Positions 7,325 to 17,961 are shown, counted from the first letter of the stretch. The stretch: 64,000 bases of DNA from Chloroflexota bacterium (GCA_005883575.1 VBFH01000027.1:1-64000); one strand, 5' to 3'. The notes: generated by a model from the sequence alone, not told the origin. Numbers and translations: made by a program.

Positions 7325-8607
7325 GCGAGATATTCCAGGTGGTCGAAGAAATCCGGGTACGAGATGTTTACGCACTCCGCGCCCTCGATCTCGGTCTTGC
7401 CGTCGGCGATCAAGGCCGCGACCGCCAGGGCCATCGCGATTCGATGATCGCCACGCGAATCCACCCGCGCGCCTTCGAGCCTTCGTGGCCCCGTGATAAG
7501 CCAACCGTCGTCGTCGAGCTCGATGTCGGCGCCCATCGCGCTCAGCCCGTCCGCCATCGCAGCCAGGCGGTCCGACTCCTTGACTCGCAGCTCGTCCGCG
7601 CCCGCGATCACGCTCCTGCCTGCAAGCTGGGTGGCGAGCACCGCCAGCACGGGCAGCTCATCGATCATCGCGGCAGCGGCTCCGCCGTTCAACTGGAGCG
7701 GGCGTCCCAGGTCGCTGCCCCCGACCTCGAGATCCGCGACTGGTTCGCCGGCTTCGAGGCGAGGCTTCGACCGCTTGATGGCGAACCCCAACGACGTCAG
7801 CGTCTCCGCGAAGGCCGTCCTGGTCGGGTTGACACCCACGCCCAGCAGACGAACGCGGCTGCCGTCGACCAGCCCGGCCGCGACCAGCCAGAACGCGGCC
7901 GCGCTGAAGTCTCCCGGTATGTCGATGTCCACCGGGTCGAGGGACTCGGTACGTCCCACCTCGACGCGCAGGCCGGCCACCTTCACGTCGGCGCCCATCG
8001 CGGCGAGCATGACCTCGGTGTGGTCTCTGGTCTTGATCGGCTCGACGACCGCGGTCTTTCCTTCTGCGTACAGCCCGGCCAGGAGGATGGCGGACTTGAC
8101 CTGCGCGCTTGGGACCGGCGATCGGAATTCGACGCCGGTCAGTCGATTCCTCCCGCCGACTCGGAATTGCGGGGCCCGAGCAGCGCCTACTTCATCGAAG
8201 TCCCACGCGGCTGCCGCGCCCATCTCGCGCAGGGGCTCGACGACACGGTCCATCGGCCGTCGGGACAGCGAGTCGTCGCCGACCAGCCTGCTCTTGAAGG
8301 GCTGGGCGGCGAGCAGGCCCGCCAGCAGCCGCATCGTGGTGCCGGAGTTGCCGCAGTCGAGCGCCCCGGCTGCCCGTCGAAGTCCGGCCATCCCGCCTCC
8401 GACGACCCTCGAGCCTTCTATCTCCACGCCCAGAGCTCGCATGCAGGCGGCGGTCGATTCGACGTCGGCGCCGCCAGACAGGCCACGAACGTGACTTTCC
8501 CCGGACGCCACCGAACCCAGAATCAGAGCCCTGTGGGAGATCGATTTGTCTCCCGGAACCTTGATCTCGCCGGTGAGTCGCCGCGTGCCTCGGACGGTGG
8601 CGATCAT
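7321..8607 (-). CDS. aroA: 3-Phosphoshikimate 1-carboxyvinyltransferase (EPSP synthase), 428 aa
   Basis: EPSP synthase transfers the enolpyruvyl group of PEP to shikimate 3-phosphate in the cytosol, the step before chorismate. The protein has the substrate-binding PGDKSISHRAL near residue 20 and the PEP-binding LDCGNSGTTMRLLAG at about 90-104. RVKESDRL and the C-terminal DHRIAMALAVAAL complete the set of motifs. The ATG at 8607 overlaps the tyrA stop as ATGA, and the stop overlaps the next gene as GTGA. The length is typical. Confidence 0.96.
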   Translation of the reverse strand: MIATVRGTRRLTGEIKVPGDKSISHRALILGSVASGESHVRGLSGGADVESTAACMRALGVEIEGSRVVGGGMAGLRRAAGALDCGNSGTTMRLLAGLLAAQPFKSRLVGDDSLSRRPMDRVVEPLREMGAAAAWDFDEVGAARAPQFRVGGRNRLTGVEFRSPVPSAQVKSAILLAGLYAEGKTAVVEPIKTRDHTEVMLAAMGADVKVAGLRVEVGRTESLDPVDIDIPGDFSAAAFWLVAAGLVDGSRVRLLGVGVNPTRTAFAETLTSLGFAIKRSKPRLEAGEPVADLEVGGSDLGRPLQLNGGAAAAMIDELPVLAVLATQLAGRSVIAGADELRVKESDRLAAMADGLSAMGADIELDDDGWLITGPRRLEGARVDSRGDHRIAMALAVAALIADGKTEIEGAECVNISYPDFFDHLEYLA

Positions 8608-9419
8608 TCCTGGGCCCAACGCCGGCGGACGGAGCGGGCCTCCTCGAATAGCTCGACCAGCCTCGGGTCATCCGCCTCCAGGTGGCGGCGGAGCCGCGCG
8701 AGCTCCTTGCTCACGGCCTCGAGCATGTCCAAGAGGTTCTGGCGGTTCGTGCGGGCAACGCCGGCGTAGAGGTCTGGGTCGCCACCGGCGAGCCGGCTCA
8801 AGTCCCGAAACCCGCCGGCGGCAAGCCGTGAGGCTTCGGGCCAGTCCTTGCGCCGCGACAGCGCAAGCACGTAACCGACCGAGAGCAGAAACGCCGCGTG
8901 GCTCACGCCGGCGACGAGGCGGTCGTGAGCCTCGGCGTCAAGCACGACCGGGTGTGCGCCGACCGCCTCCACCAGATCGACGATCCGCGGGTCGTCGCGC
9001 GTCAACACCCAGGGCGCGCCCTCGAACATGGTGGGGTCAGCGGCGTCGATGCCCGAGCTCTCCTTGCCGCACATCGGATGGCCGCCGACCAGGTCGAGCC
9101 CCGCCGCAGCCGCCCACTCCATCACGCTCGCCTTGGTGCTGGCCATGTCGGTGACGGCCTTGCCTTTCACCTTGCCGGCCAGCTGCGCGAACAGCTCGCG
9201 CATGGCACTGATCGGCGCCCCGATCACGACTACGTCCGCCATGTCGACCATGCCGAGGTCGGTGTTCGCCGTCGCGACGACGTCGCGGTCGAGCGCCTTG
9301 CGCGCCACGGCCGGATCGCGATCGCTGCCGACGACGACGGTCTCCGGGCGGGTCTTCCTCAGCGCAAGCGCGAATGATGAGCCCATGAGGCCGAGGCCCA
9401 CGACGGCAACTGTCGCCAC
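8604..9419 (-). CDS. tyrA: Prephenate dehydrogenase, 271 aa
   Basis: This enzyme oxidatively decarboxylates prephenate (or dehydrogenates arogenate) to make the tyrosine precursor. It begins with a Rossmann motif, VAVVGLGLMGSSFALAL, followed by TDMASTKASVM and GGHPMCGKESSGIDAA, the catalytic region typical of TyrA. The remaining helical domain is of standard length, and there is no chorismate mutase or ACT fusion. The start is a GTG at 9419, six bases after the DAHP synthase stop. Chorismate mutase is the separate aroH gene upstream. Confidence 0.95.
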   Translation of the reverse strand: MATVAVVGLGLMGSSFALALRKTRPETVVVGSDRDPAVARKALDRDVVATANTDLGMVDMADVVVIGAPISAMRELFAQLAGKVKGKAVTDMASTKASVMEWAAAAGLDLVGGHPMCGKESSGIDAADPTMFEGAPWVLTRDDPRIVDLVEAVGAHPVVLDAEAHDRLVAGVSHAAFLLSVGYVLALSRRKDWPEASRLAAGGFRDLSRLAGGDPDLYAGVARTNRQNLLDMLEAVSKELARLRRHLEADDPRLVELFEEARSVRRRWAQE

Positions 9420-9425
9420 GGCGTT

Positions 9426-10442
9426 CTACGCCAGCTGCTTCTGCATCGCGCCCAGCAACCGCTTCACGTCCGCCATCAGATGGTCGAACGCATCGAAGTC
9501 GAGCGACTGCGCGCCGTCCGAGAGCGCCTGGTTGGGCGTCGGATGGACCTCGATGATCAGGCCGTTGGCTCCGGCGGCCACTGCGGCCAGCGACATCGGT
9601 CCGACAAGAGACCAGCGCCCCGTCGCCTGCGACGGATCGACGATGACAGGCAGATGCGACAGCTCGCGCACCAACGGCACCGCGTTGAGGTCCAGCGTGA
9701 ATCGCGTCGCCGTCTCGAAGGTGCGGATGCCGCGCTCGCACAGGATGACGTCGCGGTTGCCCTGGGACAGGATGTACTCGGCGGCCAGCAACCATTCTTC
9801 GATGGTCGAGGACATTCCCCGCTTCAGCAGCACGGGCTTACCGGAGCGGCCTGCCTCTTGCAGCAGCGCGTAGTTCTGCATGTTGCGGGTGCCCAGCTGC
9901 AAGATGTCGGCGTACTTTGCGACCAGCGCCACGTCCCCGGGTGATACGACCTCCGTCACGACCTTGAGCCCGGTCTCGGCTCGCGCGGCGGCCATCATCT
10001 TCAGCGCCGACTCTCCCAGACCCTGGAACGAGTACGGCGATGTGCGCGGCTTGAACGCTCCCCCGCGCAGCACCCGAGCGCCCTGCGCGGCGACGTGCCG
10101 CGCCGTCTCGAGCAGCATCTCCTCACCTTCGACCGAGCATGGGCCGGCCATGACCACGACCTCGTCGTTCCCGATCTTCACGCCGTCGACGTCGACGACT
10201 GTGTCGTGGCGCCGGAACTCGCGGCTTGCGAGCTTGAAAGGCTTGGTGATCGGGATGATCTCGTGGATGCCGCCGAGATGCGAGAACGCGTCCTTGTAGG
10301 CGTAGGCGTTGCCGCCGATCACGCCGACGAGGGTCCGCTCCTCTCCGCGTGACAGCTCGGCCTTGAGGCCGATCTCCTCGATCCGGTCGACGACGGCGTC
10401 GATCTCGGCTTTGGTCGCGGTATGCGACATGACGATGATCAC
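9426..10442 (-). CDS. aroF: 3-Deoxy-7-phosphoheptulonate synthase (DAHP synthase, ferredoxin-like N-terminal type), 338 aa
   Basis: The first enzyme of the shikimate pathway, condensing PEP and erythrose 4-phosphate. A ferredoxin-like regulatory domain (VIIVMSHTATKAEIDAVV onward, about 75 residues) precedes the barrel, which carries AGPCSVE, KPRTSPYSFQG, LLKRGM and the C-terminal EVHPTPNQALSDG. This is the Thermotoga-type class, in which the N-terminal domain mediates tyrosine or phenylalanine feedback. The GTG at 10442 gives the standard N-terminus; the frame remains open to 10571 but that extension is Pro/Ser-rich and unlike the family. The 166 bp between it and aroH show no gene. Confidence 0.94.
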   Translation of the reverse strand: MIIVMSHTATKAEIDAVVDRIEEIGLKAELSRGEERTLVGVIGGNAYAYKDAFSHLGGIHEIIPITKPFKLASREFRRHDTVVDVDGVKIGNDEVVVMAGPCSVEGEEMLLETARHVAAQGARVLRGGAFKPRTSPYSFQGLGESALKMMAAARAETGLKVVTEVVSPGDVALVAKYADILQLGTRNMQNYALLQEAGRSGKPVLLKRGMSSTIEEWLLAAEYILSQGNRDVILCERGIRTFETATRFTLDLNAVPLVRELSHLPVIVDPSQATGRWSLVGPMSLAAVAAGANGLIIEVHPTPNQALSDGAQSLDFDAFDHLMADVKRLLGAMQKQLA

Positions 10443-10608
10443 GGTCTGCGGAGGACCCGCACGATAGCTCGACGAGAGATTCGGATGCACAGGTGACCGA
10501 GTCGAAGGCGCCGCGAGCACCGGACCGGAGTGCATCCCGTCGATGCGCGAGGACCGGAGCGCAAGCGGCACCGCACCCGGACGCCTGGGCGCCGAAGATC
10601 CGGCGATC
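10443..10608. other. 166 bp spacer between aroH and aroF
   Basis: The only sizeable gap in the aromatic supraoperon. It has no start-to-stop frame of its own that looks coding. It contains a CCGGACCGG inverted repeat near 10520, and its minus strand is readable in frame with aroF. It might hold an internal promoter or leader for aroF, but I see no clear -35/-10 pair or terminator. Confidence 0.3.
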
Positions 10609-11010
10609 TCATCGGGTGATTCCTCCTATGCCTCGCATGTAGTCCAGGTCGGCTTTGATCGCCTCCGCCCCGCGAAGGTAGGCGAAGCGAATCGTGGACT
10701 GTGGTCGCGGCGTGTTGTAGAGCAGCAGGATCCGCACGCACATCGGAACGCCACGAGGGTTCGGCTGCTGGACGTTCATGTCGTGACCGCAGAGCAGGGG
10801 GACGTCGAGCCAGCCCAGCCTGCGTGCGGCAAGCGCCGGAAATTCAGCCGTAAGGTCCGGCGTCGTGGTGAAGTACGCGAACGCGATCTCGGACGGATCC
10901 AGGTCGTTGAGGTGGACGAGCTCGCGCAGCAGTTCCTCGGTGGCTTCCGTGATCGCCTCCGCCGTGTTTGCGCTCGCCGTCGTCGCTCCACGGATACCCC
11001 TTACCGGCAA
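10609..11010 (-). CDS. aroH: Chorismate mutase, AroH class, 133 aa
   Basis: A monofunctional AroH-type chorismate mutase (trimeric beta-barrel fold) that converts chorismate to prephenate. The family N-terminus [18 protein letters not shown] is clear, followed by DPSEIAFAYFTTTPDL. The later CVRILLLYNT and the C-terminal YLRGAEAIKADL supply active-site Arg and Tyr residues. The TTG at 11010 overlaps trpA by 10 bp. It supplies the substrate of TyrA encoded two genes downstream. Confidence 0.94.
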   Translation of the reverse strand: MPVRGIRGATTASANTAEAITEATEELLRELVHLNDLDPSEIAFAYFTTTPDLTAEFPALAARRLGWLDVPLLCGHDMNVQQPNPRGVPMCVRILLLYNTPRPQSTIRFAYLRGAEAIKADLDYMRGIGGITR

Positions 11011-11777
11011 GCCTTGAGGAGCTCCCTGACCAGCGCCGTGCCGTCGCCCGCGCGGTTGATCTCGTCGACGATCGCACTCCCGACCACCGCCGCATCAAGC
11101 TTTCCTCGCAGCGCCTTGAGGTGGTCTTGCCGCGAGATGCCGAAACCGGCAGCGACGGGCAGCGTTGTCTGTTTCTTGACCTCGGCGAGCAGCTCGACAA
11201 TTCCCTCCGGCAGCTCTTTCCGCGCTCCCGTGATTCCAGTCACAGTGACGCAGTAGATAAACCCGCTCGAATGGGAGCAAATGTCGCCGATGCGATCCGG
11301 AGGCGTGGTCGGCGCAACCATGAAGACTGTGTCGAGCGAAGCCGCGCGCAGCCAAGCGGCAACCGGTTCCGCCTCCTCGATCGGCAGGTCGGGCACGATC
11401 ACACCCGCCACGCCCGCCTGCGCCGCCTCGGCCGCAAACTTGCGCGGGTCGTAGGCCAGGACCGGGTTGATGTAGGTCATAAGCACGACCGGTACGCCCT
11501 CGACCGCGACCTGCTGTGCGACTTCGAGCGCGCCCTCGACCGTCATCCCGTGCTGAAGCGCCACCTGGCCCGCGTGCTGGATGACCGGGCCATCGGCAAG
11601 CGGATCGGAATGAGGGATCCCGATCTCGAGCGCGGCGATGCCCGAGCCGGCGAGCCTCTTCCCCACCTCGATCGAACGTTTCTTGGACGGGTGCCCCGCC
11701 ATGATGTAGGCGACCAGCTTCAGGTCGCCCTTGGCCTTGAGCGCGGTTTCGAGCCGCGATGTGGTGTCAGCCAGCAT
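11001..11777 (-). CDS. trpA: Tryptophan synthase alpha chain, 258 aa
   Basis: It cleaves indole-3-glycerol phosphate to indole and glyceraldehyde 3-phosphate and forms the alpha2beta2 complex with TrpB. Catalytic residues are visible in [16 protein letters not shown] (Glu about 48) and [12 protein letters not shown] (Asp about 59 in the enteric numbering). [11 protein letters not shown] phosphate-binding loop is near the end. I chose the ATG at 11777, which overlaps the trpB stop by 11 bp. The frame stays open to 11843, but that would sit entirely inside trpB. Confidence 0.96.
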   Translation of the reverse strand: MLADTTSRLETALKAKGDLKLVAYIMAGHPSKKRSIEVGKRLAGSGIAALEIGIPHSDPLADGPVIQHAGQVALQHGMTVEGALEVAQQVAVEGVPVVLMTYINPVLAYDPRKFAAEAAQAGVAGVIVPDLPIEEAEPVAAWLRAASLDTVFMVAPTTPPDRIGDICSHSSGFIYCVTVTGITGARKELPEGIVELLAEVKKQTTLPVAAGFGISRQDHLKALRGKLDAAVVGSAIVDEINRAGDGTALVRELLKACR

Positions 11778-12957
11778 CCACCGAGTCCATGTCTTTGTCC
11801 CCGCGCCCCGAGAGGCAGACGAGGATCCGGCCGCCCGGTCCAAGGTCGCGCGCGATCAGGCCGGCCTGGTGGATGGCGTGCGACGGCTCGAGCGCGGGCA
11901 TGATCCCTTCGAGTCGCGTGCACAGCCTGAACGCCGCAAGGGCGTCCTTGTCCGCGACCGCGACATATTCGACGCGCTCGATGTCGCGCAGGAACGCGTG
12001 CTCCGGGCCGACGCCTGGGTAGTCGAGTCCCGCGGAGATCGAGTGCGTGGTCAAGATCTGCCCGTCGCCGTCCTGGAGCAAGTAGGAGTAGGTGCCGTGG
12101 AGCACGCCTGGGCGCCCGGCAACCAGCGAGGCGGCGTGCTCACCGGTCCGGATTCCCTTCCCCGCCGCCTCGACGCCGACGAGCGTCACGTCGTGGTCAT
12201 CCAGGAACGCCGTGAAGATGCCGATTGCATTCGACCCTCCCCCCACGCACGCGACAACCACGTCCGGCAGCTTGCCGTCGAGGGACAGATACTGCTCGCG
12301 CGCCTCGTCTCCGATGACCCGCTGCAGGTCACGGACCATCTCCGGATACGGATGGGGCCCCACGACCGAACCGATTATGTAGTGAGTCGTGCGGACGTTC
12401 GTCACCCAATCGCGGATGGCTTCGGTCGTTGCGTCCTTGAGCGTCTTGGTGCCGCTCGTGACCTCGACCACCTCGGCGCCGAGAAGCTTCATCCGGCGCA
12501 CGTTCATCGACTGGCGGTGCATGTCCTCGGTGCCCATGTAGACCGTGCAATCCAGACCGAAGCGCGCGCACACGGTGGCGGTCGCGACCCCGTGCTGGCC
12601 GGCCCCGGTCTCGGCGATGACCCGCTTCTTGCCCATGCGGAGCGCGAGCAGCGCCTGGCCGACGGCGTTGTTGAGCTTGTGCGCGCCGGTGTGGCAGAGG
12701 TCCTCGCGCTTGAAGTGGATGTGCGTGCCGCCGAAATGCTCGCTGAGACGGGTCGCGGCGTACAGAGGAGTCGGCCGCCCGATGAAGGCACGCCGGTGGC
12801 CGGCCAGCTCGAGCTGGAACTGGGGGTCGGCCTTGGCCTCGTGCCACATGTCCTCCAGCTCCCTCAGCGCGCTCATCAGCGTCTCCGGGACGTACTGGCC
12901 TCCGAATGCCCCAAACCGGCCGTCGACCGGATGGGTCAGAGCCGCGCGCGACGTCAC
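11767..12957 (-). CDS. trpB: Tryptophan synthase beta chain, 396 aa
   Basis: The PLP-dependent subunit that condenses indole with serine. It begins [16 protein letters not shown], carries the Schiff-base lysine in [13 protein letters not shown] and the catalytic Glu in [12 protein letters not shown], and binds PLP phosphate through VGGGSNAIG. This is the standard TrpB1 form that pairs with TrpA. The GTG start at 12957 overlaps the trpF stop as GTGA. Confidence 0.97.
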   Translation of the reverse strand: MTSRAALTHPVDGRFGAFGGQYVPETLMSALRELEDMWHEAKADPQFQLELAGHRRAFIGRPTPLYAATRLSEHFGGTHIHFKREDLCHTGAHKLNNAVGQALLALRMGKKRVIAETGAGQHGVATATVCARFGLDCTVYMGTEDMHRQSMNVRRMKLLGAEVVEVTSGTKTLKDATTEAIRDWVTNVRTTHYIIGSVVGPHPYPEMVRDLQRVIGDEAREQYLSLDGKLPDVVVACVGGGSNAIGIFTAFLDDHDVTLVGVEAAGKGIRTGEHAASLVAGRPGVLHGTYSYLLQDGDGQILTTHSISAGLDYPGVGPEHAFLRDIERVEYVAVADKDALAAFRLCTRLEGIMPALEPSHAIHQAGLIARDLGPGGRILVCLSGRGDKDMDSVDAG

Positions 12958-13562
12958 GCCATTCCCTCCGCCCTCCGGACCGCGTAGACGAACTCGCGCA
13001 CCTTGACCGGGTCCTTGACGCGCACACGCGCCTCGACCCCGCTCGACACGTCCACGCCGTAGGGCTTGAACCTGCTCACGACCTTGCCCACGTTACCCGG
13101 TTGGAGACCGCCGGCGACGAACACGCGCCGAGTGGCGAGCAGCGAGCGGGCGGCCTCCCAGTCCCATGCGCGGCCCGTGCCTCCGCGCTGGTCGGCCGAC
13201 CAGGAGTCGAGCATGATCGGGTCGGGCCAATCGCCGGCTGCCGGCACCCTCCCATCTCTCACCTTCAGGACTTTCATCACCGGCCGGCCGGCTTCAAACC
13301 CAGGTGCCTCGGAGCCGTGGAGCTGGACCATGTCGAGGTCGAGGTAGTCCGCGATCCGGCGTACCCCGGCTGCCGATTCATCGATGAACACACCGACGAT
13401 CTTCGGCCGCACCGACAGCTCGTCGATGATGGCCTTCGCCTCGTCAGGCGAGACGCTCCGGTCACTGCGGCAGAAGTGAAATCCGATCAGGTCCGCGCCC
13501 GCCTCCACCGCGGTCCGGGCGGCCTCGAGATCGCAGATGCCACAAATTTTCACCCTGACCAT
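12954..13562 (-). CDS. trpF: Phosphoribosylanthranilate isomerase, 202 aa
   Basis: It performs the Amadori rearrangement of N-(5-phosphoribosyl)anthranilate. The N-terminus [15 protein letters not shown] holds the catalytic Cys7. The general-acid Asp and the phosphate loops appear in [18 protein letters not shown] and GVDVSSGVE. The ATG at 13562 overlaps the trpC stop by 13 bp. Length and motif order are normal for a separate trpF. Confidence 0.95.
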   Translation of the reverse strand: MVRVKICGICDLEAARTAVEAGADLIGFHFCRSDRSVSPDEAKAIIDELSVRPKIVGVFIDESAAGVRRIADYLDLDMVQLHGSEAPGFEAGRPVMKVLKVRDGRVPAAGDWPDPIMLDSWSADQRGGTGRAWDWEAARSLLATRRVFVAGGLQPGNVGKVVSRFKPYGVDVSSGVEARVRVKDPVKVREFVYAVRRAEGMA

Positions 13563-14353
13563 GAATTCAGCTCCCGGATCTGCGCCGCGGGGTCGGCTGA
13601 CCGCATCAAGAGCTCGCCGACCAGGATCGCGTCGGCGCCGGCCTCCCGCATCCGCTTCGCGTCTTCCCGCCCGTGGATGCCGCTCTCGGCTACGAGCACG
13701 ACGTCGCGCGGAACCAATCCGCGCAGCTTTTCGGTCAGGCCAAGGTCGACGGCGAAGGTGCGCAGGTCGCGATGGTTCACCCCGATCGCCTGAGCGCCTG
13801 CCTCGAGCGCGGCTGCGGTCTGGTGCTCGTCGTGGACCTCGACCAGGGCCGCGATCCCCCGGCTCTTCGCCACCGCCACCAGGTCCTTGAGCTGCTGCGC
13901 CTCGAGCGCCGCGACGATGAGCAGCACCGCGTCGGCGCCGCAAGCGCGGGCCTCCGCCACCTCGTATGGATCCGTGATGAAGTCCTTGCGCAGGATCGGC
14001 AGCGTGGTGGCCGCGCGAACCATCCTGATGTGCTCCGCGCGCCCGCCGAACCCGGCCATGTGCGTCAGCACCGAGATCGCGGCCGCGCCGCCCTCCGTGT
14101 ACGCGTGCGCCAGGTCGGCCGGCCTGTAGTCCTGGGCCAGCACGCCCATGCTCGGCGTGCGCTGCTTCATCTCTGCTACGACGGCAAGCTTCGGGCCGCG
14201 AAGGGCAATCAGGAAGTCTTTGGGCGCGTAGGCCGCCACCGCTTGCTCGAACTGGTCGGAGGCCATCAGGTACCGGCGGCGTTGAAGGTCTTGCCTCGCT
14301 TCGAGGACCAGACGGGAGATCACGTCTTCGTTTTCCCGTTCGGCTTCGGGCAT
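13550..14353 (-). CDS. trpC: Indole-3-glycerol phosphate synthase, 267 aa
   Basis: It cyclises carboxyphenylaminodeoxyribulose phosphate to indole-3-glycerol phosphate. The barrel motifs are in order: LAVVAEMKQRTPS (catalytic Lys), ISVLTHMAGFGG, LPILRKDFI, ALVEVHDE, GVNHRDLRTF and LVAESGIHGREDA. In place of the common CEIKKASPS it has EMKQRTPSMG, a frequent variant. The ATG at 14353 shares one base with the trpD stop (TGATG). Confidence 0.96.
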   Translation of the reverse strand: MPEAERENEDVISRLVLEARQDLQRRRYLMASDQFEQAVAAYAPKDFLIALRGPKLAVVAEMKQRTPSMGVLAQDYRPADLAHAYTEGGAAAISVLTHMAGFGGRAEHIRMVRAATTLPILRKDFITDPYEVAEARACGADAVLLIVAALEAQQLKDLVAVAKSRGIAALVEVHDEHQTAAALEAGAQAIGVNHRDLRTFAVDLGLTEKLRGLVPRDVVLVAESGIHGREDAKRMREAGADAILVGELLMRSADPAAQIRELNSWSG

Positions 14354-15350
14354 CACTCCTGCGAGATTCCGGCCCACCGCTGCAGCACGTCGCCGGCCCT
14401 TCCCGCATCGATCGCCTCCGCCGCCAGGCCGAGGCCCTCCTTCCAGTCGCCCGCCAGGCCGGCGGCTCGCAGCGCAGCGGCCGCGTTCAGGAGCACGACG
14501 TCTCGGCGCGCACCTTTCGCGCCGTCGAGCACCTCGTGGGCGATCCGCGCGTTGTCGTCGGGCCCGCCGCCACGCATCGCTTCCACCGGCGCCCTCTGAA
14601 GTCCGAGCTCGGCCGGGTCCAGCTGATATTCCTTTCGGTGGCCGTCGATCTCGATCACAAAGGAAGGCGAGGCCACCGAGAGCTCATCCATGCCGTCGCT
14701 CGCGTGGAACACGATCGCCCGCTCGACCCCGAGCCGAAGGAGCACATCGGCCATCTTGGCCGCGAGCTTCTGGTCCGCGACTCCGAGGGCCTGGTACTTG
14801 GCCCCCGCCGGGTTGCACAGGGGGCCGAGGATGTTGAACACCGAGCGCACCGCGAGCTCGCGACGCGGAACCGCCGCGAAACGGAACGAAGGGTGGAACA
14901 CCGGAGCGAATAGGAAGCCGATGCCCGCCTGATCGATGCATCGCGCTACCCCTTCGGGGGCAAGGTCGATCTTCACGCCCAGCTTCTCCAGCACGTCGGC
15001 AGACCCGCACAGCGAGGAGGCGGCTCGGTTGCCGTGCTTCGCGACGCGCGCCCCGCACGCGGCGGCAACGATCGCCGCGAGAGTCGAGATGTTGAAGGTG
15101 GCCAGGCCGTCGCCGCCGGTTCCGCACGTATCGAGCAGCGCGCCATCGACTTCGATGGGGGTCGCGACCGCACGAGCGGTGCGCGCAAAGCCGGTCAGCT
15201 CCTCTGGCGTCTCGCCCTTCATCCGCAGCGCGACCATGAAGCCGGCGATCTGCGAGGGCGTTGCGTCGCCGCGCATGATCACCTCGAAGGCCGACGCCGC
15301 CTCCTCCTCGGTCAGGTTCTCGCATTTGACGAGCTTCCCCAGTGCTTCGA

Positions 15351-15354
<4 letters not shown>
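14353..15354 (-). CDS. trpD: Anthranilate phosphoribosyltransferase, 333 aa
   Basis: It transfers phosphoribosyl from PRPP to anthranilate. LLDTCGTGGDGLATFNIST binds PRPP, KHGNRAASSLCGSADVLE is the anthranilate site, and DGMDELS supplies the metal-binding acidic residues. The start is the GTG at 15354, which gives a GTGA overlap with trpG; the longer open frame lies inside trpG. It is a stand-alone trpD, not fused to trpG. Confidence 0.96.
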
Positions 15355-15925
<571 letters not shown>

Positions 15926-15929
<4 letters not shown>

Positions 15930-17335
15930 ATCGCCTCGGCCATCTCGATGGCCTTGAACATGGCGCCGGCCTTCTCGAACGTCTCTTCATACTCGCGCTC
16001 CGGTTTCGAGTCCGCGACCACGCCGCAGCCGGCCTGCACGTAGGCGGTGCCTTCGGCGGCCACGACCGTGCGCAGTGTGATCGCCATGTCCAGGTTGCCG
16101 CCGAAGCTCACATAGCCGAGCGATCCGGCATACACGCCGCGCTGATCGGGCTCGAGCTCGGCGATCACCTCCATCGCGCGGATCTTTGGTGCGCCGGAAA
16201 CCGTACCCGCCGGGAACGCAGCGCGAAGTGCGTCCAGCGATGTCTTGCCGTCACGCAGCTGCCCGGTCACCGTCGAGGAGATGTGCATCACGTGCGAGTA
16301 GCGCTCGATCTCCATCAGACGATCGACCGCGACCGTGCCGGGCTGGGCGACCCTGCCGACGTCGTTGCGCCCGAGGTCGACAAGCATCACGTGCTCCGCG
16401 CGCTCCTTGAGGTCGCTCAGCAGCTCTTTCTCGAGGCGCTTGTCCTCCGCGGGGTCGGCGCCGCGGCGGCGCGTGCCGGCAAGCGGCCGTGTCTCCACAC
16501 GCCGGCCCTCGACCTGGACGAGCTTCTCGGGCGACGTGCCCACGACGTGCCTGTCGCCACCAAGCGCCAGGAAGAACATGTAGGGCGACGGGTTGATCGC
16601 CCGCAGGCAGCGGTAGACGTCGAACGGGCTTGCCGCGAGCGGCTTGTGGAATCTTTGCGAAGGAACGATCTGGAATGCGTCGCCGTCGATGATGTACTCG
16701 CGGGCGGCGTCGACCATGGCGTGGAATTGGCCTTTGGTCACGTTCGGCTCCCACCGCGCACCATCGACCCCGCGCGGGAAAGCTGAAGGCGGGTCCCCCG
16801 CGAGGCGCTTCTCCATCGCGTCGATGCGCGCGAGCGCGGCGTCGTAGTCCTCGCGGTCCGGGCGGTGAATCGTCAGCAGCTGGAGCCGGCGGGTGACGTG
16901 GTCGAACACCGCGAGGTCCTCGGCGCGCAGGAAGGCGCTCTCAGGCATCGGAGGAGGAGCGCCCTTGGCCACGGGCAGCCGCTCGAAATGGCGCGCAACC
17001 TCGTACCCGAGATAGCCGACCGCGCCGCCGTGAAACCGAGGGATGCCCGGAACCGGAGCGGTCTCTTCGCCGGCGACCGATGCCAGCGCGTCGAGCGGGT
17101 TGCCGCCGCCGAGCTCGAGCGGCCGAGGCTGGAATCCGATGAACGAGTAGCGGGCGAGACGCTCGCCGCCCTCGACGCTCTCGAGCAGGAAGCCCGGCTC
17201 GCCGGGCGGGCAGAGCAAGGTGTACGCGCGGACGGGAGTCAGCATGTCGGCGAGGACTTCTCCGTAGACCGGGATCAGGGCGTGATCCGCGGCAAGCGCC
17301 CGAGCATCCTGTCGGGAGGGGGTGCACTCTCTCAT
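15926..17335 (-). CDS. trpE: Anthranilate synthase component I, 469 aa
   Basis: It converts chorismate plus ammonia to anthranilate and heads the trp operon. The N-terminal segment contains GFLLESVEGGERLARYSFIG, whose LLES motif forms the allosteric tryptophan pocket in known TrpE proteins. Feedback inhibition by Trp is therefore expected. The chorismate-binding half has DAFQIVPSQRF, ETRPLAGTRRRG, HVMLVDLGRNDVGRV and FPAGTVSGAPKIRAME. The ATG at 17335 follows a leader that contains a small hairpin. A chain of overlaps follows from here through trpA. Confidence 0.96.
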
Positions 17336-17358
17336 CTCGTTCTTGTTTCCTCTGTTCC

Positions 17359-17380
17359 GCCTCGCTCTCTATGGCGAGGC
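17359..17380 (-). promoter_or_regulatory. Hairpin in the trpE leader
   Basis: A perfect 7 bp stem (GCCTCGC/GCGAGGC) with an 8-nt loop lies 24-45 bases before the trpE ATG. It is not followed by a T run, and no short Trp-rich leader peptide is seen between the upstream gene stop and trpE, so classical attenuation is not supported. It may affect translation start or bind a regulator. Confidence 0.35.
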
Positions 17381-17415
17381 CGGATGGCAAACCTTATCAG
17401 ATAGCCCGCCGGCGT

Positions 17416-17961
17416 CTAGTGCTTGGCCTTTGCCTTCATCTCCCGCTTTACGTCGCGGGCTTGAGCCATCGACTCCGGCGAATCGACGTCCGCCACGGAG
17501 TGCCAGGTCGCAGCATGCTTCTCCCATCCAGGGGGCTTGACGCCGAACTTCTTCGCCAGCACCGCGATGAGGATTCGAGTCTTCATCTCGCCAAATCCAG
17601 GCAGCCGGGAGATCCGCGCCGCCATCTCATCCCCGTCGCGCGCATCGCGCCACACCGATTCGGCGTCGCCGCCGTAATCGTTCACGACCGCCGCACACAT
17701 CGCCTGCACGCGCCGTGCCATGTTGCCCGGGAAACGGTGGAGCGCCGGTCGCTCGCGAAACACCTGGTCCAAGCGCTCCGGGTCCATGCTCGCGATCTCG
17801 CGCGCGCCGAGATGACCGAGCCGCCGCTTCAGCTCGTAGGGCCCAGCGAACGCCTTCTCCATCTTTACCTGCTGATCGAGCACCATGCCGATCAACAGCG
17901 CGAGCGGATCGGTCTCGAGGAGCTCGTTGGCGGCGGGATCCTGCGTCCACACGATCGGCAT
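17416..17961 (-). CDS. HhH-GPD family base-excision DNA repair protein, 181 aa
   Basis: A small HhH-GPD-type protein of the actinobacterial uncharacterised glycosylase family. The helix-hairpin-helix is ISRLPGFGEMKTRILIAVLAKKFG at about residues 125-148. The N-terminal helical segment includes ALLIGMVLDQQVKMEKAF, which resembles the core of endonuclease III and AlkA glycosylases. The iron-sulfur cluster loop of Nth is absent. The ATG at 17961 gives the family start MPIVWTQDPAAN; the much longer frame upstream runs into the divergent sigma factor gene. It is not obviously part of the trp operon. Confidence 0.8.
   Translation of the reverse strand: MPIVWTQDPAANELLETDPLALLIGMVLDQQVKMEKAFAGPYELKRRLGHLGAREIASMDPERLDQVFRERPALHRFPGNMARRVQAMCAAVVNDYGGDAESVWRDARDGDEMAARISRLPGFGEMKTRILIAVLAKKFGVKPPGWEKHAATWHSVADVDSPESMAQARDVKREMKAKAKH

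Noticed and set aside
7339-8769. A 476-codon open frame on the plus strand antisense to aroA
   Set aside because: It is a high-GC shadow: low-complexity Arg/Gln/Gly composition, no domain, and aroA on the other strand is unambiguous.
11731-12987. A 418-codon plus-strand frame over trpB and trpA
   Set aside because: Antisense shadow of well-defined trp genes with no recognisable motif.
12954-14408. Apparent TrpF fusion with a long N-terminal extension (484 codons)
   Set aside because: The extension is the trpC gene read in a wrong frame; the TrpF family start is the ATG at 13562.
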